From Ostrinia nubilalis (taxonomy: Eukaryota > Arthropoda > Insecta > Lepidoptera > Crambidae): 64,000 nt of DNA. The notes below the pieces were generated by a model. That model was not told where the DNA came from. It saw nothing but the letters and a program-made list of their open reading frames with translations, and ran no database searches. This document shows, one piece after another, positions 1 to 10,435 of this stretch. The stretch covers positions 1,141,001 to 1,205,000 of the forward strand of contig NC_087114.1 of assembly GCF_963855985.1 (NCBI RefSeq). Direction: 5' to 3'. The translations under genes were made by a program, and so were the position numbers. Position 1 is the first letter of the stretch; each line of letters begins with the position of its first letter.

Positions 1-1179
1 GTTTTTTATGGCATGCACACTTGTGCATTTGCCAATGCCAATACTTTCCTAAAATCTAAAAGTATTGATAGTAGCGCCCTGCTGTAAATGTCATAAGGTT
101 GTCCAACGTGGCAATAATAGGGATGTTGACTGGGTAATGAAATCGAAATTCTATTCAGTCCGTCAGACAGATAATAAAAATATTTTGGAGACATTTTTTT
201 TTCATAATCTAATAATTACAGTATTATATTGAGTTGAAATGTCGCGTGACGTCACTTTTGAGTAAAAAATCTACTCAAGCGTGACGTAACGCGCCAATTC
301 AACTCGATGTAGGACTGTTATTATTTAATTATGAAAGAAAATAAAAAATATGAGTTTAATATTTTCTAATATCTGTCTGACGGACAAATAATTGAAAATT
401 TGTCATTTAGCCTTTAAAAGTATTGATTGATAGTAGTGCCAAGTGCTCTCCTGTATAGGTCTACCAGAATCTCATGGCAAACAAAAATATTGGAAAAGTG
501 TGGCTTTCATAAGGAAATTGTCTATGGCTTTATTGTCACCTGTCAAAACAAATTACGAGATTTGTCAACCACTGCAGAAATTTTGTGAATCTTCATGATT
601 ATTTGTTATTTTTGTGAAAATATCAAAAAAAAAACTCAAGCGAGTTATATTGTTTTCAATGTGTATTGTAAAATATGGCGTAATTTAAACTCAATCTTTG
701 ATTTTAACGCACGTCGTTGTGTTGACAGGTAAGTCGGACTGAAATGTTAAGATTACATTTAGTTTATTACCCGACTGCGTCAGAAAGAGGGTTATGTTTA
801 TTTTTAAGTATTTTTCTTTCTTAATAGCTGCTTTATTGAGGTTTACCTACAGGTGAATCTCACAAATTGGTGCAGAGGAATGGTGAAAATGTTGTAGTTA
901 ACCATGTAAAGAAACTTGATAAGATTTCATCAAGCAAAATCATTATTAATCATCAAGCAAGATTGAATAATAAAATTGAAATGCTGGAAGAGCAATTTAT
1001 AATAAATACCTCTTTCTCTTGATTATCTGTTGAAGAATAAGAAATAATAAATAAATAATATCCTTGGACATTTTAGACTGCGCTTCTAGTCCCAAACTAA
1101 GCAAAGCTTGTACTATAGGTACTAGACAACGGATATAAACATATTAAATGCTTTTATTTTTAAATCATACATATACATA

Positions 1180-1306
1180 GAAAACACCCAGTCCAATACC
1201 AACAAAAATATGTTCATGCATACAATTTGTTTGTAATGTGCGATAATCGAACCCGCAACCTCCGGAATAGTAGTCCGTTTCGAAACACTACACCAAGCGG
1301 CCGACT
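1180..1306 (-). repeat. tRNA-derived SINE head (fragment)
   Basis: On the minus strand this reads as a tRNA-like sequence with a B-box-like ggttcgattatcgc (complement of about 1240-1254) and an A-box-like region near 1290-1305. It lies inside the foldback element, so it was probably inserted there. It is too degenerate for a functional tRNA. Confidence 0.45.
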
Positions 1307-1409
1307 AAAATGCAAGTGGAGTTCTTAGAATCGTTTTCTAGTATTTTTTTATCCACAACGAGGAAGCTCTGAATGAAGTAATACGTTATAAGTTGGATAC
1401 ATAATAAAA

Positions 1410-1800
1410 TTAATTTTCTTTGTTTTTTTTTCGTCTTATTTCTTCTTATTATTTTTTTTCTTTTATCTTCTCATATTTTATTTCTTTTTATCCTTTTTTT
1501 GTCTTATTCTTCATTCATTTATTCTGTCTGTATTTCATCTTGTTTTTACTATTTTTATTCTTCTTATCTTTCTTCTTATCATAAAGATATTATATCAAGA
1601 AGAAGAAACAAGAAAAAATAAAAGAAAACGAAGAAAAAAGAAAATAATAATATACAGAAGATAAAAGAAGAAGAAATAAGACAAAAAAAACAAGAAATGA
1701 AGACAGAAGAAGATAATAATAATAATGAGAAGAACCATGGGAAAAAGAATAAGAATAGAAGACGAAGGAGAAAAGACAATAAAATTAGAAGAAGAAGACG
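1410..1800. repeat. Pyrimidine tract followed by purine tract
   Basis: About 180 bases of almost pure T/C (1415-1590) are followed by about 200 bases of almost pure A/G (1598-1800). The two halves are roughly inverted relative to each other, so they could pair as an imperfect hairpin or form triplex DNA. Open frames here are low-complexity artefacts. Confidence 0.7.
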
Positions 1801-2242
1801 AATACGATGTCACGAATAATAGTTCCAATAGTCTAAATGACAAAATTTCAATTATTTGTCCGTCAGACAGATATTAGAAAATATTAAACTCATATTTTTT
1901 ATTTTCTTTCATAATTAAATAATAACAGTCCTTCATCGAGTTGAAATGGCGCGTTACGTCACGCTTGAGTAGATTTTTTACTCAAAAGTGACGTCACGCG
2001 ACATTTCAACTCAATATAATACTGTAATTATTAGATTATGAAAAAAAAATGTCTCCAAAATATTTTTATTATCTGTCTGACGGACTGAATAGAATTTCGA
2101 TTTCATTACCCAGTCAACATCCCTATTATTGCCACGTTGGACAACCTTATGACATTTACAGCAGGGCGCTACTATCAATACTTTTAGATTTTAGGAAAGT
2201 ATTGGCATTGGCAAATGCACAAGTGTGCATGCCATAAAAAAC

Positions 2243-2840
2243 AGACTTAAAAAATATCTGTATGGTATGTATTATCTGTGTCAGTGTCAACTTTCTAACT
2301 TGTTAAAAAAAATGGTGGCCATCAAAAAAATGGTGGACATCAAATTTTTCGTATCAATTTTCTCGTTAATTATTCGTCGCATTTGGTTTATCATAATATA
2401 TTTGTGAGGTACATTTGAGGTACTAAATAATGGTAAATATAAGAAAACCATAACTTACCTGTTTCGTCCAATTTCAGCATACACCCGCCAACCTGATATC
2501 AGGTTGGCGGCTCATTTTGTAATTTAAATTGTTCCCGTATTAGGGAAGTACAAAATTAATAACTAAAGGTACATAAAGGTACACCTCAGGTATTAAAAAT
2601 TCATATTTATATTATTCATTTCTGTGACCATACACCCGCCATTCTGACGTTCACCACAAATAGAAGTATGTCAGATACTAACAGTCATTTTGAGCAGGCG
2701 CAGCAGGGAGTAGCAAAGATCGGGCCGGTAGCAGCCCTGCCAGTCCTCGCTGTGGGGCAATGACCTGCAGCAAAGTTCATCTGATTAGCGACACCCCTAG
2801 CGATGTACTGAGCTGTGGGAAAATGAGCTACAAGACTATA
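2243..2840. other. Intergenic, no gene seen; perfect 26-bp palindrome
   Basis: No coding signal. The only structure is a perfect 26-bp palindrome at 2485-2510 (centre gatatc). The 'acacccgcca' just before it recurs near 2631. Confidence 0.6.
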
Positions 2841-3045
2841 GTCTGGTCTGCGAGCACGTAGAATTTTGTCCAATGACCCCAAGCTACCAATCCTTATCGC
2901 TCGCGCGTAATTATATTGCTGTCGCGACTGTGCGACTGGCACCCGCAGTGAGTGTGCGAGCGCGATAGCAACATAATTACGCGCGAGCGATAAGGATGGG
3001 TAGCTAGGGGTCATTGGACAAAATTCTACGTGCTCACGGACCGGG
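2841..3045. mobile_element. Palindromic MITE, family A (copy 1)
   Basis: An inverted repeat about 205 bp long. The 5' arm (agtctggtctgcgagcacg ... cgctcgcgcgtaattatatt) pairs with a 3' arm that ends in cgtgctcacggaccggg. Other copies lie at 21376-21532, 23641-23847 and 35036-35222. There is no coding capacity. Four copies with the same arms and different flanks show that it is a dispersed family. Confidence 0.85.
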
Positions 3046-3057
3046 CTTTACAAGCTA

Positions 3058-3318
3058 AGTTAGCTTAATAGCGACACCTCAAAGAACCAAACCGACCGGG
3101 ATGACAACTCCATAGAGCGACTGGTCGTCCAAGGAAAATTCGAAGGAACCCAATCGCGTGGCAGGTCACGTATGCGCTGGACCGACCAAGTGAAATCGGT
3201 AGTGGGAGACGGCGTGTGTGACTGCACCAGACAGTCTGCCAACAGAGAGAGATGGCAGGAGATCGTGCGGAGAGTTGTATCCGCCTCTACAAACGATGTG
3301 AACAACGCCTCAACGTGA
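3058..3318 (+). pseudogene. Non-LTR retrotransposon reverse-transcriptase ORF, C-terminal fragment
   Basis: An open frame runs to a TGA at 3316-3318 and encodes a tail with the pattern GKFEG..SRGRSRMRWTDQ, then a spaced C..C and R..W..I. This resembles the C-terminal end of RTE/CR1-type non-LTR retrotransposon polyproteins in insects (family knowledge). No RT catalytic domain is present, so this is a 5'-truncated copy. A gaataagaagaagaaag tract follows the stop and looks like the element's 3' tail. Confidence 0.65.
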
Positions 3319-3499
3319 CCACGACCACTCTGCCAAGAGCGATGCGAATAAGAAGAAGAAAGAACCGCACCGTTCTTGTGCTTTGGCTCTAACGCTATAG
3401 GAGCAACGAGGAGACCAGATTCAAGAGGGTAGTCCAGCAAACCATTTAGGTAATTTAATAACTATGGTAAATTTTCATTGGGTATCCTGACTTGGTGCA

Positions 3500-4206
3500 G
3501 GAGATTTCTGCAACGTCGCGAAAGTCTAGGCTACGGCCGGATACTCGAGACACCCCCACTCGGGCGATGACGGAACGCCGCGGAGGTTTTAGCGGGTTTA
3601 CCCCGTCCTTTTCAGGGGTCTATTCCACTTTGATCACCTGGCTTTGATGACCCAGGTGATCAAAGTCCACTTTCAGCGACAATTTAGTGTCCTTTGATCA
3701 CCTACGGATACGATGCCCTGGGTGATCAAAGTGGACCCCAGTTAAATTATTATTTTAGTGTCCTTTGATCACCTACATACAAATCACACCTCCTCTTATA
3801 CTTAATGTACGGACAAACATTGTTCAGGTAAGTAACGCTTTAAAATATTTCATGCTGTAAAAAAAATTGACTATATTAAGAAAATGTTTGTACTTACAAC
3901 GATTGGACATGACGTGTCTATTCAGAGGAGGTGTGATTTGTATGTAGGTGATCAAAGGACACTAAAATAATAATTTAATTGGAGTCCACTTTGATCACCC
4001 AGGGCATCATATCCGTGGGTGATCAAAGGACACTAAATTGTCGCTGGAAGTGGACTTTGATCACCTGGGTCATCAAAGCCAGGTGATCAAAGTGGAATAG
4101 ACCGTAAGGAGCAGCGCCCTTTTCAGGGCGCCGGGAGTCCCACACACCACCCTGTCCTCCGGCAGTGGTGACGGTGCGCAAAGCATTACCTCCGCGACAA
4201 AAAAAA
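3500..4206 (+). mobile_element. 5'-truncated LINE 3'-UTR copy, interrupted by a foldback
   Basis: GC-rich sequence at 3512-3613 resumes at about 4126-4200 and ends in an A-run (4200-4206). Near-identical short flanks (agatttctg[ct]aac at about 3501-3513 and 4208-4220) look like a target-site duplication. The two halves are separated by the foldback at 3617-4103, so the LINE tail inserted first. No open frame is retained. Confidence 0.55.
3617..4103. mobile_element. Foldback element with repeated TTTGATCACC motifs
   Basis: Two arms of about 180 bp (3617-3796 and 3924-4103) are inverted copies starting ggtctattcc and ending ggaatagacc. Inside each arm the 10-mer tttgatcacc and its complement recur many times, making each arm itself able to fold. 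The spacer of about 127 bp has no ORF. It is inserted in a LINE 3' fragment, and 'ccttttcaggg' occurs on both sides of it. Confidence 0.8.
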
Positions 4207-4572
4207 GAGATTTCTGTAACATATGCCCTAGGGCCTAGGGTCCACATTAGGGAACGACGACCAAAAATCGTCACAATATCGAAAGCATTGTTCAGACTTT
4301 TACTTACATTATCTGAAAGTAATTGTATTAAACTGAGGATCTAAATAATTTGGAATTTAGATTTTAGACTGCACTAAGTATGACGTCTACTAAAATGAAG
4401 TTGCCATCAAATTTTGACATAATAATATACGTCAATGGAAGAAGATAAAAAGAGTAATATTAAGCAAATAGTTTCTATATTAGTGGTCAGAGATACCGTG
4501 GAGATATGTATCATGTTTGTCAACATATTTGTCAAGATGCAAACACATTGCATATTTTGTGCAAGTAGATAC
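4207..4572. other. Intergenic, nothing recognised
   Basis: AT-rich single-copy-looking DNA; short open frames only. Confidence 0.5.
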
Positions 4573-4787
4573 AATGGGCCACAGTTCCAGCTACCCATTT
4601 GCGTTTTTTCTCTCGTTCTCATCAAATAGTGATTCCTTGCGATAGAACGAGTCGACATGACCGAAAATGGGCAGCTGGAACTGTAGCCCATTAGTACAGT
4701 GGTGGTCCACAGTTCCTTCTACCCATGTTGTCTCGTTCTATCGCAAGGAATTACCATTATGGGTAGCAGGAACTGTGTTGGCCCACT
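4573..4787. mobile_element. Two adjacent hairpin MITEs of one family
   Basis: 4575-4691 is bounded by tgggccacagttccagct and its inverse. 4699-4787 is bounded by a similar ccacagttcct...aggaactgtg pair. The internal block gattccttgcgatagaacga appears in opposite orientation in the two, so they are separate inversions or insertions side by side. Confidence 0.7.
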
Positions 4788-4969
4788 GGCTAATTACTGT
4801 CTTTAACTTTTTACAAAATAATTTATCGTATTTTTGTTATTCGCACCTATGTAAGATTTTTGTTCAAACACTGTATTTACTCGTATGTAGTACGTACTTT
4901 TATGAAATCGAAATTTAAATATTTATTAGGTACTTACGCTCTTTCCAGGCTTAAACGAGTCCCAAATAT

Positions 4970-5214
4970 AGCGCTTTTTTTTCGTCAGGAAATGCATGAA
5001 ATTGCATACCCACTGGCCCGGGGGAACCAGTGGGTTATGTGAGGCTCTCCCTGCCAGATGGGCAGGGCCTTCTCACTAAACCTGACGGTGTCCTCCCGAA
5101 GTCTTTGGGACGGAGCTGCGAGTTATTGTCCGAGCTAGACGGCTTAGACATTCTTAAGCGGCTCCGCCCCTGACTGTGCGTCGCTCTGTTTGAGCAAGCG
5201 ACGACTGGCTCCCA
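4970..5214 (-). mobile_element. R1/Jockey-like LINE, 3'-UTR fragment
   Basis: This stretch is nearly identical to 61298-61530, where the same 3' UTR follows a recognisable R1-type ORF end. The T-run at about 4975-4982 is the poly(A) tail of a minus-strand insertion. Only untranslated sequence remains. Confidence 0.7.
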
Positions 5215-5300
5215 AATATAGCCCTAACACCACTTCGGGACAACATTATGGGCGGTGCTAAGAGAAGAAATGGCGGAAGAATTTCGGTCAAAGTGCTTAA
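5204..5300 (+). repeat. Interspersed repeat with 'cacttcgggacaa' core
   Basis: The string cccaaatatagccctaacac followed by cacttcgggacaa recurs, often diverged, at 5995-6110 (-), 9675-9812 (+), 11740-11885 (-), 40970-41095 (+), 45910-46055 (-) and 53400-53455 (+). It is probably the 3' part of a retroelement; the family is not assigned. Confidence 0.6.
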
Positions 5301-5727
5301 AGTCAGTGAAACTCCGTTCCAACAAATCTGCATTTAAGGTCAAACCTGGTTTCAGACTTTGGCGCCATAGGCACCTGACACAGACCGCTGAAGGTTTAAG
5401 GCTCTCTGAAGCACTTTCACCAAAAAACTAGCATAAATAAATGATCTAGGCCTAATTTCACAAGCCATGGTTATTGCGAATGCAATTTCATTTGGTGACA
5501 CAATGGATGGTGTAATCTACCGCGGTTTTGGCGGGAAATAACTCCGCCATTTTGAATTTGTAAGGTCATGGCTTTTTGACTTTGTGATTTGGTTTTGGTT
5601 TATATTGTTAGGTTTAGTTATTTTGGTAGTTGTGACAGTAATTCTTAATAAAAATATTTATTGTATTATGGCCAACCGTTAGTAATTATATCCTGTATCT
5701 ATTGATTAATTAATAAATTATAGCGAG
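5301..5727. other. Intergenic, nothing recognised
   Basis: No open frame of note and no clear repeat structure. Confidence 0.5.
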
Positions 5728-5980
5728 CTGAGGTGGCAATGCGCAGGGCACATAGTACGCAGAACTGACGGCCGATGGGGCAGCAAGTTTCTGGAGTGGA
5801 GGCCGCGTACCGGAAAGCGCAGCGTAGGGCGTCCACCCACAAGGTGGACGACCTCACAAAGATAGCAGGAAGGCGCTGGATGCAGGCCGCTACCAACCGG
5901 CCAATATTGTGGAAATATTGGGGAGACCTATGTTCAGCAGTGGACGTCCTATGGCTGAAATGATGATGATGATGAATGAT
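5728..5980 (+). pseudogene. RTE-like LINE tail (family T) with (GATGAT)n end
   Basis: The plus strand reads [18 protein letters not shown], then [18 protein letters not shown] and TRW, then after a 4-base deletion at about 5846 (which breaks the frame) resumes as KIAGRRWMQAATN. It ends with the hallmark ctatgttcagcagtggacgtcctatggctga and a (gat)n tail. This is the C-terminus of the RT ORF of a common insect RTE-like element. Around fifteen fragments of the same tail are scattered through the window. Confidence 0.8.
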
Positions 5981-5994
5981 CTATTGATCGACTG

Positions 5995-6110
5995 ACTTCT
6001 TCCGCCACTTCTTCTCAACACCAGAACACCAGCCCATATATTATTGTCCTGAAGTGGTGGCAGGGCGAGCTATATTTGGGATGGGGCGTCTATAAGTGCC
6101 CTGAAAAGGA
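5995..6110 (-). repeat. 'cttcgggacaa' repeat, inverted copy
   Basis: A diverged reverse copy of the repeat at 5204-5300, ending near ggcgtctataagtgccct. Confidence 0.5.
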
Positions 6111-6171
6111 CTTACATACTAATAAAGATTTTGATTTGATTTAACATAACATAACCAGTCTTTTCTTCTTC

Positions 6172-6395
6172 TTTTCAGCAAAATGACGTCCACTGCTGGA
6201 CAAAGGCCTCCCCCAAGGTTTTCCACAATGAACGGTCCTGCGCTGCCCGCATCCAGGCTCTTCCCGCGACCTTTACCAGATCGTCGGTCCACCTAGTAGG
6301 AGGCCTGCCCACGCTACGTCTTCCAGCGGTGTTGGTAGCTTGGCATCCCCCGGGGATTCTTCGCACCCCTTGCCCCACCGTTACCGTGACCGCTA
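6172..6395 (-). pseudogene. RTE-like LINE tail (family T)
   Basis: The minus strand encodes the [20 protein letters not shown] block, then [20 protein letters not shown] and the QQWTSFC end. The upstream RT domain is absent. Confidence 0.8.
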
Positions 6396-6429
6396 CCGTG
6401 GTCCGGGATAGTGGGGCCGCCGGGGACTA

Positions 6430-6645
6430 GGGGCCGTTTTTTTGTTTGTGCCACCATTTGGAGGGTTTTGCCCTAATCGCCACGCTTGGCAGGCGGGTTG
6501 GCGATCGCAGTTTTTTGCTTGGTTTCGCACGCAGACGCTGCTGCCCGTCCGGTGCTATAGGAGTTTGTCGCCTCTTACGACGCGCCTCCTGTGGGCGGTG
6601 GGGAAAAGTATTCTTTTACGGCCGTCCCCACACGGCACATAACAT
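6430..6645 (+). repeat. Interspersed repeat 'ggagggttttgcc...cttacgac'
   Basis: A sequence from tttggagggttttgccctaa to gtccccacacggc recurs at 40075-40315, where it also sits next to tccactgctggact, and as a short end fragment at 8935-9010. It is dispersed with no ORF of its own. Confidence 0.6.
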
Positions 6646-7090
6646 AACCAGTAACATAACATAACGTGGCGAATAGCGGAACATGCGATTCGGTATTGAC
6701 GGTGGCGCCCCCCTGTTAGTGTCTCGGGTGGGGCGTTTCATGTAACATTAGTTTTTAGTTAGTTTAGTTTTTGGTTTTTGATTCTGTTTAGTTTTGTGTT
6801 ACTATTGTTTTCTTTTTTTTTTTCTCTCTCTTTTTGTGATCACCGTCCATAACGCCCCCTGTTGCGCGTCTTCTTGACTGGTAGCCTTAATATTGTCCCG
6901 GTCAAGAGGGCGCGCAATCCGCAATCTTCATCGTGTTGGTTCTCGCTGAAAACCAGCTTCTCGACATGGCGCTTGTTATGTTGCGAATATAGCTGAGCGG
7001 ACGCCTCTTCAGCATAGCTTGTAGTTTAATGTTATATGTATTGTATTTTTATTTTATTTTTCTATGCTGAATAAAGTATTCTTATTCTTA
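6646..7090. other. Probable retroelement remnant, unassigned
   Basis: Tandem 'aacataac' motifs (6640-6665) precede a GC-rich stretch, a T-rich run (6815-6835) and a block ending with ctgaataaagtattcttatt, which contains a polyadenylation-like aataaa at about 7069. It may be the 3' end of a retroposed or retroelement sequence. No frame is conserved. Confidence 0.35.
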
Positions 7091-7311
7091 TTCAGTATCC
7101 TGTACATTAATTAACAGTCGTCAGATGATTTCTGTCACAAGACTTTGTTTAAAAATGTTTGCGGTTATGCCGGTGAGTCGTGACTATCGTATCAAGTTAC
7201 GTAAGAATGCCAAAACTTTGGTTGGGAAACAATGATGTATTTGTTTGGTGACTTCATAATTTTGTGGTAGGCATATTTTATATTGTATGTAATAAGTTAT
7301 TTCACTAGATT

Positions 7312-7432
7312 CGTAAAGGTAGCAGGAAGGCGCTGGATGCAGGCCACTTCCAACCGGGCGATATGGCAATCATTGGGGGAGGCCTATGTTCAGAAGTGGA
7401 CGTCCTGTGGCTGAAATGATGATGATGATGAT
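7312..7432 (+). pseudogene. RTE-like LINE tail (family T), short
   Basis: Carries GRRWMQATSNRAIWQSLGEA and the gtggacgtcctgtggctgaaatgatgatg end. Confidence 0.75.
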
Positions 7433-7477
7433 GATACTAGATTCGTGATCATAAGGATCTTCTGAGAGTCTGTATGA

Positions 7478-7610
7478 AGAGAAATAGGGACTATTCCCAC
7501 CTCTCGTTCCCTCCGCTGCAACTACTGTGTAGCCAGGATCTACAGCTTGACCGCCAATAACCCAACGAGTGAAGGCCAAGTTTGTCCCGGGGGAAAGTTA
7601 AACTGTTATT
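7478..7610 (+). repeat. Repeat 'gggactattcccacctctcg' (family G)
   Basis: This 140-bp block includes tgtagccaggatctacagct and tcccgggggaaagtt. Further copies lie at 11918-12062, 21628-21790, 24325-24462, 40715-40875 (all +) and 41689-41790 (-). No coding frame is conserved among copies. Confidence 0.7.
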
Positions 7611-7784
7611 GGACAAACAAAGACTTGTCAATACTTATAATTAAGAGATATCTAAATTAAGCTATCTAGGCATATCTACCTACTCCAAATATAGCATCAG
7701 CGAACTTGAAACCTTCGCTTCAAATATGGGATCCAGAGTAGGTCAGAACCATTTGTGGACTTTTGCCATGTCTATAAACATAAT

Positions 7785-8060
7785 GAACTAGATTATTCCC
7801 GCGGATTCGCCTGAATGAAATTAGATCTCTCAAAAAAACTTTATCGCGCGAGTGTCCTCTTCGAAAAACCAGGATAAAAACTATCCTGTTTTGCCCTGGG
7901 TCCAAAACTAATTCCCAATTTAATCCTCGTGATAAAAGTACCCCCGGTCTCAAATAATTTCTATGACCAATTTCATCTAAATCGGTTCAGTAATTTAAGC
8001 ATGAAAAGGCATGTCAGACAGACTAGGTTACTTTCGCATAGTATTTTTAGAATTTATAAT
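7785..8060 (+). repeat. Diverged copy of the 'gcggcttcgcccg' repeat (family C)
   Basis: The order cgcggattcgcctgaatg, tttatcgcgcgag, gggtccaaaactaattccc, atcggttcagtaatttaagc and tactttcgcatagtatttt matches the order in the better copies (10175-10435 etc.) with many substitutions. Confidence 0.6.
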
Positions 8061-8439
8061 GCTGTTAGAATAAATAAATAGCAAAATAAATGAAAGTAAA
8101 GAAATAGACCCAGTGTGAATGCAGCCATCCGTGGATAAATTATTGCGGTTATATTTCATACATAATATACATTTCTCCAATATAGTACCTATTACCTTTT
8201 CATAAGAGCCTATATTGTTTACCTTCATGTGTTATCGTCTAGGTGTACTTACATGTCACACATCGTAAACATATAAGATTTTAAACTTTCGCGTTCCATT
8301 TCGACTTAAATCGAGTATTCCCGTCAAGTTCGAATACGGATACTGTGTTACCTATGTGTCGTGGTAACATCACTAGTGGTAGTGCAACAAATGCCAATGA
8401 GGGTAGTTGAAAATTTTTAAGCTCGCCCGAACCACAACC

Positions 8440-8585
8440 CGAACGTGCCCGAACGGACGACGTCGTGAGCCGCCAGTCTGCTTGTGACCACGGCTGCAGC
8501 ATCGCAGCCGAAACGTCAAGCCGTGAGTACATAATGTAACTCATTAATAAACGTCGCGTTAAGACCCGTGCCTTTCTACACATCG
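8440..8585 (+). repeat. Repeat 'gcagccgaaacgtcaagcc'
   Basis: The block gccagtctgcttgtgaccac to gtgagtacataatgtaactc recurs at 60925-61015. It is probably the 3' end of an insect retroelement; not assigned. Confidence 0.6.
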
Positions 8586-9384
8586 TAAACGTCAGAAACA
8601 GACAACAATCCATTCTAAACCTTTAAGTTTTACCTTATTTATGTTTGTTCTGTTTTACCCAATTCTTCAATTAGGCACGTTACGGTCTTTTCGTGACGAA
8701 CAATCGTCATTGTCCTTTTCATTCATTTGTCAATAGTGATGAAAGGTAAAAAGTATCGACTATCGATACTCCTGCAATGTAGACTAGCAAGTTCTAAAGC
8801 GCGGAGTTCTCTATCCTATTCACCTTGACCATGCTTTCCAATTAAGCTACCAGAGGCCAATGGAGGATTCGGACTAGGTACACTCCCCACGATGATAGAT
8901 GGATGATGATGAGGCCTAATGTTCGCATATTTTCTCTCTCGGTCCCCTTTTACGACATCCACGGGAAAAGTAAGGGTGGTCGTTCTACTCTACTACGGTG
9001 CCAGAACCAAACGGTCTTGCCAATCTGAGAAATAAAACAGAAATATCTAAGACTTTTCGATGTAATTATGTGCCCCATCTGGGAACCAAGCGCAATTAAA
9101 AAAGTCGAACTCCCATTTCTTTTTCAACAATCTCCGCTGTTACAATTCATCGATACATCGATAAGCCGACGTATCATCGCAGCACTAATTTCCTCAAATG
9201 TCAGATTTCAACACCAAGTCAAATTAACTTGTGAAGTACGAATAATTAATACTCGTCCAGTAATGTAAAAAACGTGAGAATACAACGGCCTTGTCGCTAC
9301 AATACTTGACTTGTAACTTGATTCTGAGATAATATAGCACGTTATTATAATACACTAGCGACCCGCAGCGGCTTCATCGTTCGT
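8586..9384. other. Intergenic, no gene; one repeat end
   Basis: Only the end fragment of the 6430-6645 repeat is recognised (8935-9010, 'cccttttacgacatccacggg'). The rest is AT-rich without coding signal. Confidence 0.45.
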
Positions 9385-9600
9385 GCCTTTCAGCCAAATG
9401 ACGTCCACTGCCAGCTGGACAAAGGCCTCCCTCAAGGCTTTTCATAATGAACGGTCCTGCGCTGCCCGCATCCAGGCTCTTCCCGCGACCTTTACCAGAT
9501 CCTTGGTCCACCTAGTAAGAAGCCTGCCCACGCTACGTCTTCCAGCCCGTGGTCGCTACTCGAGAACTTTTCTGCCCCAATAGCCATCGTCTCTACGAGC
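9385..9600 (-). pseudogene. RTE-like LINE tail (family T)
   Basis: The minus strand reads through the RPPTRWTKDLVKVAGRAW-like block and the gtccagc...gtggacgtcatttggctga end, with small insertions. The region continues into gcccgtggtcgctactcgag, which encodes the upstream LEWRPRA segment. Confidence 0.75.
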
Positions 9601-9639
9601 TATGTGCCCCGTTTCATACTGGCTTCATACGGGTGCAAA

Positions 9640-9812
9640 TCGAAATCCAGAAGTTTTTATTATCCACAACGAGGAAGCTCTCAAAAGAACTCATTTTATT
9701 TTTGCAAATAGGCTTTTAAAAAGCACTTCTACACGTCCCAGTATTAACCCTACCACTGCTTCGGGACAATAAATGGGCCAGTGAGAGGAAGCGCAAGAAA
9801 CTCAGTCAGACA
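9640..9812 (+). repeat. SINE end joined to 'cttcgggacaa' repeat
   Basis: 'ttatccacaacgaggaagct' is the 3' end of the SINE seen at 58565-58893. It is followed directly by the repeat with core ccactgcttcgggacaa. Confidence 0.5.
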
Positions 9813-10174
9813 GAATCTATGGAACCCCAAAACTATATTCAGGACAAACACTACTTTAGACACCAATCAGTTTAGGAAAGCAGTAGTTAGATAAATTTGA
9901 CTCCGGGGTCAGTCAAGCCGTTGGCTCCCAATTGATAACGGTCTTCAGTTCAAATATAACGATATTTTAACCGCCTCCGCAGATCTGGGTTCAAATGATA
10001 ACGAAGTAATTAGTAAAGTTAATATTTTTAAGTCATTTGGAAGTTTTTTTTAGCATGTTATGATAAGCAAATATTATTATCTAACTTACTGACGGAAAAT
10101 CATTGGGTCACCTGTATTTTTAGTTAAGTAATTTAGGTATAATTTAGTATCAAATCTTATAAAGCTCTTGGCTC

Positions 10175-10435
10175 CATTATAAATTACTAGCTTTCCGCCC
10201 GCGGCTTCGCCCGTGTGGAATTTTGTCTGTCACAGAAAAACCTTATCGCGAGCGTCCCTGTTTCAAAAATCGGGATAAAAACTATCCTATGTCCTTTCCT
10301 GGGACTCAAACTATCTCTATGGCAAATTTCATCAAAATCGGTTCAGTGGTTTAGGCGTGAAAGCAAGACAGACAGACAGACAGAGTTACTTACGCATTTA
10401 TAATATTAAGTATAGATAGTATAGAAGTATAGATA
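10175..10435 (+). repeat. Family C repeat, good copy
   Basis: One end is actagctttccgcccgcggc, the other is cgcatttataatattaagta. Between them are gggataaaaactatcct, gggactcaaactatctctat, atcggttcagtggtttaggc and a short (cagacaga)n. Other copies: 10880-11108 (-), 11180-11412 (+), 15418-15616 (-), 16275-16498 (-), 38655-38951 (-). The termini are constant and the internal (cagaca)n varies. No protein is encoded. Confidence 0.8.

Larger units (their letters stand above)
1..2242. mobile_element. Long foldback element with 410-bp inverted arms
   Basis: Bases 1-410 are the reverse complement of 1833-2242 with very few differences and no length change, so the two arms enclose about 1.4 kb. The left arm starts exactly at the window edge and may extend further upstream. 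Each arm holds a second, smaller palindrome (231-306 and 1938-2012) with a gtgacgtcac core. The interior (411-1832) has no gene: it is AT-rich and holds a tRNA-like fragment near 1236-1306 and a long pyrimidine tract followed by a purine tract (1410-1800). The 62-codon open frame in each arm is a consequence of the arm duplication, not evidence of a protein. No transposase is seen, so this looks like a non-autonomous foldback DNA transposon. The family is not assigned. Confidence 0.8.

Noticed and set aside
6..194. Identical 62-codon frames at 6-194 (-) and 2049-2237 (+) as a duplicated gene
   Set aside because: They are in the inverted arms of the foldback; identity follows from the arm match and there is no coding signature.
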